In this document: positions 13,049 to 17,755 of the stretch, piece by piece
How positions within the stretch are numbered: position 1 is the first letter of the stretch
Layout: every line of letters starts with the position of its first letter
Assembly: GCA_046302715.1 (NCBI GenBank)
Contig: JBKCHQ010000219.1
Coordinates: 1 to 17,755, forward strand
Direction: 5' to 3'
Source: CAMCXT01 sp046302715
GTDB lineage: Bacteria; Bacteroidota; Bacteroidia; M30B66
DNA length: 17,755 bases
Translations under genes and position numbers: made by a program
Notes under the pieces: generated by a model
The model's input: the letters and a program-made list of their open reading frames with translations, nothing else
Database searches by the model: none
What the model was told of the DNA's origin: nothing

Positions 13049-14581
13049 TCACCACTTGAGGGTTACCTCAACTGTACCCAATAAAATACGATCGCCCTTT
13101 TGTAATTTTTTCTTGAATACTCTTTCACCGTTTACAAAAGTACCTTGTGTACTGCCCAAATCCTCCAACAGAAAACCGTCACTTTCTTTCCTTAACAGGG
13201 CATGAAAGCCTGTAACCATTGGATTAGGAATATGAACATCATTTTGCTCATTCCTCCCGATGGAAGTTTGCTCTTTCGTTATGGTATGCGAATTAGTACG
13301 TCCGTTTAAACTTACCAACAACACAACACCCGGCTCGCGTTTTGCCGCCTCAGCAACTTTCTTTTTACCTTTAGAATCGGGCCTCCCGGTGCCTCCCTGC
13401 ACATGCGGATCTGATTTTATTAGGGGTTTCGAAATGTCGAATGTATCGTCTTCGGGTTGTTCCAGATTTCTTGATCCACCGCTGCTTCGCCGTTTAGGAA
13501 GCCAATTCATAAGCAGCATAATCAAGAAAATCAGAATGAGGATGCCAATTGAAATCCATAAATACTTTTGGTACCCCGTAGTTGGTAGTGGCACTTCTTC
13601 TTCTTTAAATGCACTGGCTGAAAAAACTCTTCTGGCACCGTTATATTCAAGCTCAATATTTACACGTTGAATCTTGTCATCAGGCACGGCATCGAAGGTC
13701 ATTTCATAAAATACCTCCGCCAAACTTACCGACACCGACCGGCCTGTAATTTCGGCGATAGCTTTTTCAATACCCTCACTATTCACAGCAAATAGCGATA
13801 AACCATCAGTTTCTTTACTGATTTTATTCATCCCGCTCTGCGTCTTAATAGTATCGTTGGATATAATAGTTATTGAATGAACGGGGATGCCCAGCTTTTT
13901 TGACTTAGAAATGATTTTTTTAATTTGGTCGTTCGTCTTTCCCGATGATTTTCGGCCGGCTGAAAGTGTGATAAACAAATACCGTGACGAGACATCGGGT
14001 TGATCGGCTAGATAATCTAAAGTAAGAGTCAGATTATCCAACAAATCAGCTCTTCTAAGTGAATCATACTTGGTAATTAGCCCCGACTCAATTTTTTGAG
14101 AAATTTCTTCGAAATTACTGGTAAATTCAGGAAAAAGTCGAACAAAACGATTACTATCTACCTCCACCGATCCAAAGCGAGCAATATTAATTCTGTCTTT
14201 TGGACCTAAATTGGGCAATATGGCATTTAGAGCCTCCTTAATTTCCTTTATTACTCTACCGTGCGTGCGGCCCGAACATTCAACCAGCAAGAAAATGGTT
14301 TTACCGACCACCGTATCTGCAGGCGCCTTGGTTTCATTTAATTGAAACTGCAAGGGCTTACCGCCTTGAGATAACTTTATGTCGGCCTGGTTGAGTTTTT
14401 TCTTGCCTTTGTACATCAGCTGCATTTTCAACTGAGGAAAAGACGCAGAATCAAACGAAAGTACATTTAACTCCTGACCACTGACGCAGACAGAAAACAA
14501 TAAAATAACGGTAATAAAAAAATAACGCAAGGTTTGCGTACTGATTTTGTGGATGTTGTAATTATTTATCAAACCGTACAA
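13049..14581 (-). CDS. Membrane protein with extracytoplasmic vWA domain and cytoplasmic FHA domain
   Basis: Up to 510 residues. N-terminal export signal (YFFITVILLFSVCVSGQ, about 20-36); a vWA-like domain about 94-280 (KTIFLLVECSGRTHGR, LGPKDRINIARFGS, SRYLFITLSAGRKSSG, PVHSITII); a beta-rich segment about 285-330; one membrane helix 341-360; and a C-terminal FHA domain 438-510 (SIGRNEQNDVHIPN, GFHALLRK, LLEDLGSTQGTFVNGERV). The metal site is degenerate: D-x-S-x-S is E-C-S-G-R (101-105) and the later T-D-G is S-A-G (207-209). The FHA keeps G-R, H and N-G, but the S-R before H is T-G. No ATG is available: the frame opens at a TTG (14581); a second TTG (14530) would give a tighter signal peptide, so the start is uncertain. 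It is first in a unit with the FHA gene at 12351 and may link periplasmic binding to cytoplasmic phospho-signalling (inference). Confidence 0.85.
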   Translation of the reverse strand: MYGLINNYNIHKISTQTLRYFFITVILLFSVCVSGQELNVLSFDSASFPQLKMQLMYKGKKKLNQADIKLSQGGKPLQFQLNETKAPADTVVGKTIFLLVECSGRTHGRVIKEIKEALNAILPNLGPKDRINIARFGSVEVDSNRFVRLFPEFTSNFEEISQKIESGLITKYDSLRRADLLDNLTLTLDYLADQPDVSSRYLFITLSAGRKSSGKTNDQIKKIISKSKKLGIPVHSITIISNDTIKTQSGMNKISKETDGLSLFAVNSEGIEKAIAEITGRSVSVSLAEVFYEMTFDAVPDDKIQRVNIELEYNGARRVFSASAFKEEEVPLPTTGYQKYLWISIGILILIFLIMLLMNWLPKRRSSGGSRNLEQPEDDTFDISKPLIKSDPHVQGGTGRPDSKGKKKVAEAAKREPGVVLLVSLNGRTNSHTITKEQTSIGRNEQNDVHIPNPMVTGFHALLRKESDGFLLEDLGSTQGTFVNGERVFKKKLQKGDRILLGTVEVTLKW

Positions 14582-14684
14582 TGCTGTTTTTATAATCTAG
14601 GTAGAACAAAAATGCAAAAAGGAATGGATTTCTAGCTCCCTAGCCGCATCATTTATACACAATTTATTTACAAAAATAACTCAA

Positions 14685-14706
14685 TTTGATACAATCGATT
14701 ATCAAA
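14685..14706. promoter_or_regulatory. 22-bp inverted repeat between vWA-FHA and MFS genes (candidate operator)
   Basis: TTTGATA (14685-14691) and TATCAAA (14700-14706) are perfect reverse complements separated by 8 bp. The core is TTTGA-N12-TCAAA, the same spacing as the inverted repeat at 2221-2242 beside the Lrp-type gene. It lies in the divergent region, 39 bp before the MFS start. The binding protein is not known. Confidence 0.45.
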
Positions 14707-14744
14707 ACGCCGAAATTTCGAAAGAATTTTGGAGCTCTACCCAA

Positions 14745-15977
14745 TTGGAACATTCGCCAACACAATCACCCTGGAACAAAGCAGTGCTCATAGCCGGCTT
14801 GGGGTTTTTCGTGGATGCATTCGACTTGCTTTTGTTTAACGTAATTCGCCTGCCATCATTGATGGATTTGGGTTATTCGGGAGCTGAACTCACCCATCAT
14901 GGTGCAAACCTGCTCTCGCTTCAAATGGCGGGAATGATGATTGGAGGCATTGGAAGCGGACTCGTTGCCGACCGATGGGGAAGGTCGAAAATATTATTAG
15001 CCTCCATTCTGCTTTATTCTCTGGCCAATATTGCCAACGCGCTTGTAACCGATGTGTATCAATACGGTATCGTTAGATTTATTGCCGGTATTGGGCTGGC
15101 GGGTGAATTGGGAGCAGGCATTGCTTTGGTTGGCGAACGCATGCATGCCCAACACAGAGGGCGTGGAACCGTGCTGGTTGCTGCAATGGGCGGATTAGGG
15201 GCGGTTAGTGCCGGATTTTGCGGCGATTTACTTTATTGGAGATACACCTTTGCATTGGCCGGAATTTTCGGATTACTCCTTCTGTTACTGAGGAGTAGTC
15301 AACTCGAATCGTCGGTTTTTAAGCAGAGTATCGCACAAAAAGACATTCCACACGGCAATCTCATTTTGTTACTTAAGCACCCCGAACGTCTGTGGCGATT
15401 CATAAAGTGTATTCTTATTGGTGTGCCCATTTGGTATTGTGTTGGGATGCTCATTGCATTTGCACCCGAACAGGGCAAAGAATTTAACATCCCAATTAAT
15501 GCGGCAGCATGTTTTATCGCATTTCAGATAGGTATTACTTCGGGCGATTTGCTCTCAGGGGCGTTAAGTCAATATTGGCAAAGTCGCAAAAAAGCATTAG
15601 TTCTATTTATGGCTTTAGCCGCTTGCTCGTGTGTTATTTGGTTTATCCTGATGGGTATTTCTGCTCCTGAAATATTTTTGACCATGGCTGCCGCTTTTAT
15701 GGGATTGGGCTGTGGATACCTGAGCGTTTATGTTACTACGGTTTCTGAACTTTTTGGTACCAATTTGCGCGTAACGGCCACCTCGGGCGCTACAAATTTT
15801 ATGCGGGGTTCAGTGGCGCTGCTACTGCCCTTAAATGCCTACCTGCAAAAACAAGCAGAAATTTCAATGACCTTATCGCTAATGCTGATGGGGATTGCTG
15901 TTTGGGGCGTGGCTTTACTGTCGCTAAAGAGTATTAAAGAAACCTTTGGCCGCAACTTGGATTTTGTGGAGAGGTAG
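14745..15977 (+). CDS. MFS transporter
   Basis: A 410-residue inner-membrane transporter of the major facilitator superfamily. It has about 12 hydrophobic segments; the loop 2-3 signature appears as GLVADRWGRSKILL, and helix 4-5 has RFIAGIGLAGELGAGIALVGE. The N-terminal WNKAVLIAGLGFFVDAFDLLLFNVI resembles the sugar, aromatic-acid and metabolite:proton symporter branches, but the substrate cannot be read from sequence. No ATG precedes the first helix; a TTG at 14745 is the best start, with a GGAG ten bases upstream, a rare Shine-Dalgarno-like sequence for this window. It is divergent from the vWA-FHA unit (163 bp between starts) and convergent with the protease gene. A candidate operator (14685-14706) lies in its upstream region. 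Confidence 0.9.
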   Translation: MEHSPTQSPWNKAVLIAGLGFFVDAFDLLLFNVIRLPSLMDLGYSGAELTHHGANLLSLQMAGMMIGGIGSGLVADRWGRSKILLASILLYSLANIANALVTDVYQYGIVRFIAGIGLAGELGAGIALVGERMHAQHRGRGTVLVAAMGGLGAVSAGFCGDLLYWRYTFALAGIFGLLLLLLRSSQLESSVFKQSIAQKDIPHGNLILLLKHPERLWRFIKCILIGVPIWYCVGMLIAFAPEQGKEFNIPINAAACFIAFQIGITSGDLLSGALSQYWQSRKKALVLFMALAACSCVIWFILMGISAPEIFLTMAAAFMGLGCGYLSVYVTTVSELFGTNLRVTATSGATNFMRGSVALLLPLNAYLQKQAEISMTLSLMLMGIAVWGVALLSLKSIKETFGRNLDFVER

Positions 15978-16080
15978 GAATTGAAATCTTAACAAACACT
16001 ATAAAAATTTGCTTTGCCGTTTAGATTAATTCATAGCGAGTGCATTAGAACATAAGACACCTCTATAATTTTACTTCATG

Positions 16081-16500
16081 CTATTTCAGCTTCAACTGCG
16101 CAAAATAGGGATGTTCGGGATTTACGATTAATTCGTTGCGCAGCGGATGAATTAATACATCCATTTCTTCCATCGGAATAGCCCCCAATAAAGGTTCCGC
16201 CTCGCCCGGAAGTACCATTGCCCTACCCGACCATTGCCTGTTCTTAAACCGAAGTTGAACCTGATCTACCACCGGACAATCGATGATTCGGTTATCGGCA
16301 GTTTGGGCTTTTTTAGAATCTACTATCGGTAATTGAAGTTGTTCCTGAATAGACTCATTGATGCATAGCATGTACGATCCGGTATCGACCAATACGTTCA
16401 AATGAATACGCTTTACCTCTTCTTCGCCCATAAATTGCCGGCGAACCATTTCAAGATCACCGCCGTTGATAAGTTCTATGTCTGCATAAACGAGTCCCAT
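16081..16500 (-). CDS. Retropepsin-like (clan AA) aspartic protease
   Basis: A 139-residue protein without signal peptide, probably cytoplasmic. The catalytic motif V-D-T-G-S (38-42) sits in HLNVLVDTGSYMLCI, and the second hydrophobic-hydrophobic-Gly element is LLGAIPMEEMD (104-114), as in single-domain retropepsins that act as dimers. Substrate unknown; bacterial relatives are mostly uncharacterised. I chose the ATG at 16500 (MGLVYADIELING, a common start for this family) over the upstream TTG at 16518, because a -7 box at 16516-16523 would overlap that codon. The gene is convergent with the MFS gene (103 bp between ends). It is not part of a retroelement: no reverse transcriptase or integrase is near. 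Confidence 0.85.
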   Translation of the reverse strand: MGLVYADIELINGGDLEMVRRQFMGEEEVKRIHLNVLVDTGSYMLCINESIQEQLQLPIVDSKKAQTADNRIIDCPVVDQVQLRFKNRQWSGRAMVLPGEAEPLLGAIPMEEMDVLIHPLRNELIVNPEHPYFAQLKLK

Positions 16501-16515
16501 ACCATTTGTTTTTCT

Positions 16516-16523
16516 CAAAAATA
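16516..16523 (-). promoter_or_regulatory. -7 box of the aspartic protease gene
   Basis: Minus-strand bases TATTTTTG match TAnnTTTG fully, 15 bp upstream of the ATG at 16500. This favours that start over the TTG at 16518. No clear -33 element. Confidence 0.45.
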
Positions 16524-17024
16524 AGGAAATTTAACGGGAATTAATTGAACCGAAAATTGGGTTGTAAAAAGAAGTAAACCGACATATTTCAAAAAAAAAT
16601 AAACTCGCCTGTTAACAAATAAATTTGACTTGGATTAATTGGTTTTGTAGGAATCCTATCCCCCCTACCCTAAAGGCGAAGCTACAAATTAACCCGCCAA
16701 TAGTCGTTTATAAACGTTTAAAACGGTTATTTCTTACCAACAGTTCTGTTGATGAAAACGTTCGAAAAATTATCTTTTCCAATGAATAACTTTTTCGGAA
16801 ATTTAAGTCGGGCGGGGAAACTGGTTTCCCATTTTGAACCGAATTAGTCATCCGCAATCAAAAGCGCTAAAAAGTAGGGCATTAGACTCGATGAATATAT
16901 CCAGGCCGAACCCAAGTAAAATCAATCATATCGTGCTACCATACCTTAGTCTTTACCTCTTTTGCGTAATTCGAGTTTAATTGTTATCGCAATACCCCAT
17001 ACCTTAGGCCAACACTAACATTCC
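16524..17024. other. About 500-bp intergenic region with several palindromes, no convincing gene
   Basis: Between divergent protease and dioxygenase genes. It contains a 12-bp palindrome CGTTTATAAACG (16705-16716) followed by a further CGTTT-A-AAACG (16715-16725), so that CGTTT half-sites overlap; an imperfect hairpin CGAAAAATTAT (16763-16773) with ATAACTTTTTCG (16786-16797); and a 16-bp palindrome GGGAAACTGGTTTCCC (16815-16830). A 31-codon frame at 16752-16847 covers two of these and is probably chance. No -7 box for the dioxygenase gene stands out. Confidence 0.45.
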
Positions 17025-17755
17025 ATGGCAAATACCCGTCGAACCTTTCTACGCAACGCAGCACTTACTGCATTTACAGCCGGATTAGCCCCACTTGCCG
17101 GTAAAGCCAGTTCATTAAACGCCGCAAACGAAAACGAAACCTGCGATGAAACCACACTGGATTTATATGGCCAAGGCCCCTTTTACACCCCCAATGCCCC
17201 GCAACTGGTAAACAATCAGCTCGCATCGGCTGATGAACCCGGCACACGACTTATCCTTAGCGGAATAGCCCGATCGCTCGATTGTACAAGTGTTATTGCG
17301 AATATGCTGATCGATGTTTGGCATGCTAACGATACTGGCGCTTACGACAATACGGGATTCAGTCTTCGTGGAAAAACCTATACAAACGACCTAGGATTTT
17401 ATCAAATCGAGACCATTTTACCGGGGAAATATCTCAACGGCGCATCGTATCGTCCGCGACATATTCACTTCAGATTAACGCCTCCGGGCGGTGCCATGCG
17501 CATTACCCAACTTTATTTCGAAGGCGATACAGACATTCCCACTGATGCGGCGGCTTCCGTTAGCAGCGGAACCTACGATGCCTCAGCACGCATTATTCCG
17601 ATAATATTGAATAAAGAGGGGAAATACGAAGGCACCTGGGATATTTTTCTGAATAACGGCGCACTGGCCATCGGCTCGGATGTGCATCTCGAAACCGGCA
17701 TGTTATATTCAGCATCGCCCAATCCGTTTACGCACAGCATTGATTTTCATTACGG
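17025..17755 (+). CDS. Exported intradiol ring-cleavage dioxygenase with Tat-like signal and start of a type IX sorting domain (3' end outside window)
   Basis: Non-haem Fe(III) enzyme that cleaves catechol-type rings between the two hydroxyls. The first 243 residues are in the window. The N-terminus MANTRRTFLRNAALTAFTAG has a twin-arginine motif (R5-R6) before a mild hydrophobic stretch. The catalytic domain (about 40-215) shows YGQGPFY (48-54), VWHANDTGAYD with Tyr107, LPGKY with Tyr136 and RPRHIHF with His146 and His148: the four iron ligands of the family, by position. After EGTWDIFLNNG and a short linker comes LYSASPNPFTHSIDFHY (226-242), the opening of a C-terminal sorting domain of type IX secretion. 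The protein would therefore be exported by Tat and then moved to the surface or medium. Ring substrate unknown: catechol, protocatechuate or larger phenolics are possible. No other catabolic genes lie in the window. Confidence 0.9.
   Translation, partial: MANTRRTFLRNAALTAFTAGLAPLAGKASSLNAANENETCDETTLDLYGQGPFYTPNAPQLVNNQLASADEPGTRLILSGIARSLDCTSVIANMLIDVWHANDTGAYDNTGFSLRGKTYTNDLGFYQIETILPGKYLNGASYRPRHIHFRLTPPGGAMRITQLYFEGDTDIPTDAAASVSSGTYDASARIIPIILNKEGKYEGTWDIFLNNGALAIGSDVHLETGMLYSASPNPFTHSIDFHY

Noticed and set aside
13260..13670. 136-codon plus-strand frame antisense to the vWA-FHA gene
   Set aside because: Shadow of the FHA and membrane-helix coding region; composition and motifs support only the minus strand.
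16752..16847. 31-codon plus-strand frame with ATG (starts MKTFEKLSF) in the dioxygenase upstream region
   Set aside because: Short frames of this length arise by chance, no ribosome binding site or promoter box is evident, and two palindromes run through it. Kept only as a note.

Overview
The window looks like chromosomal DNA of a member of the Bacteroidota. The evidence is a short (287-residue) primary sigma factor without region 1.1, several -7 promoter boxes of the TAnnTTTG type, almost no Shine-Dalgarno sequences, many secreted proteins whose signal peptides end in A-Q, G-Q or S-Q, a tail-fibre/S74 surface protein of the usual Bacteroidota form, and a dioxygenase whose C-terminus enters a PNPF-type sorting domain of the type IX secretion system. 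I cannot place it below phylum. I see no tRNA, rRNA, CRISPR array, insertion sequence or phage module.

Layout. 1-2217 (minus) is a compact gene run: an Lrp/AsnC regulator, a Sua5/TsaC tRNA-modification enzyme and acetyl-CoA synthetase, the last cut off by the window edge. 2277-2759 (plus) encodes a secreted protein of six 20-residue repeats. 2869-4019 (minus) is a MarR regulator followed by a YceI-family lipoprotein; an 18-bp inverted repeat overlaps the MarR promoter, which suggests autoregulation. 4326-6583 holds a tandem universal stress protein and a divergent UMF1-type transporter. 6710-7573 is the primary sigma factor, closed by a strong terminator.

7716-11997 is a stretch of mostly small secreted proteins of unknown role: a six-fold 16-residue repeat protein, a DUF4476 protein, an S74 tail-fibre-like protein and a short YFKSNGSYVNGYY-type protein. 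A cytoplasmic cyclophilin and a small cytoplasmic protein lie between them. 12351-14581 (minus) is a two-gene unit of membrane-anchored FHA proteins; the upstream one also carries an extracytoplasmic vWA domain with a degenerate metal site. 14745-15977 is a divergent MFS transporter, 16081-16500 a retropepsin-like protease, and 17025 to the end an exported intradiol ring-cleavage dioxygenase with a Tat-type signal and the start of a type IX sorting domain.

No single defence or biosynthetic system is present. The most interesting points are: the two six-repeat secreted proteins that share an architecture but not a sequence; the vWA-FHA/FHA membrane pair with altered key residues; a TTTGA-N12-TCAAA element found in two divergent intergenic regions, one beside the Lrp gene; and the dioxygenase that seems to be routed through Tat and then type IX secretion.
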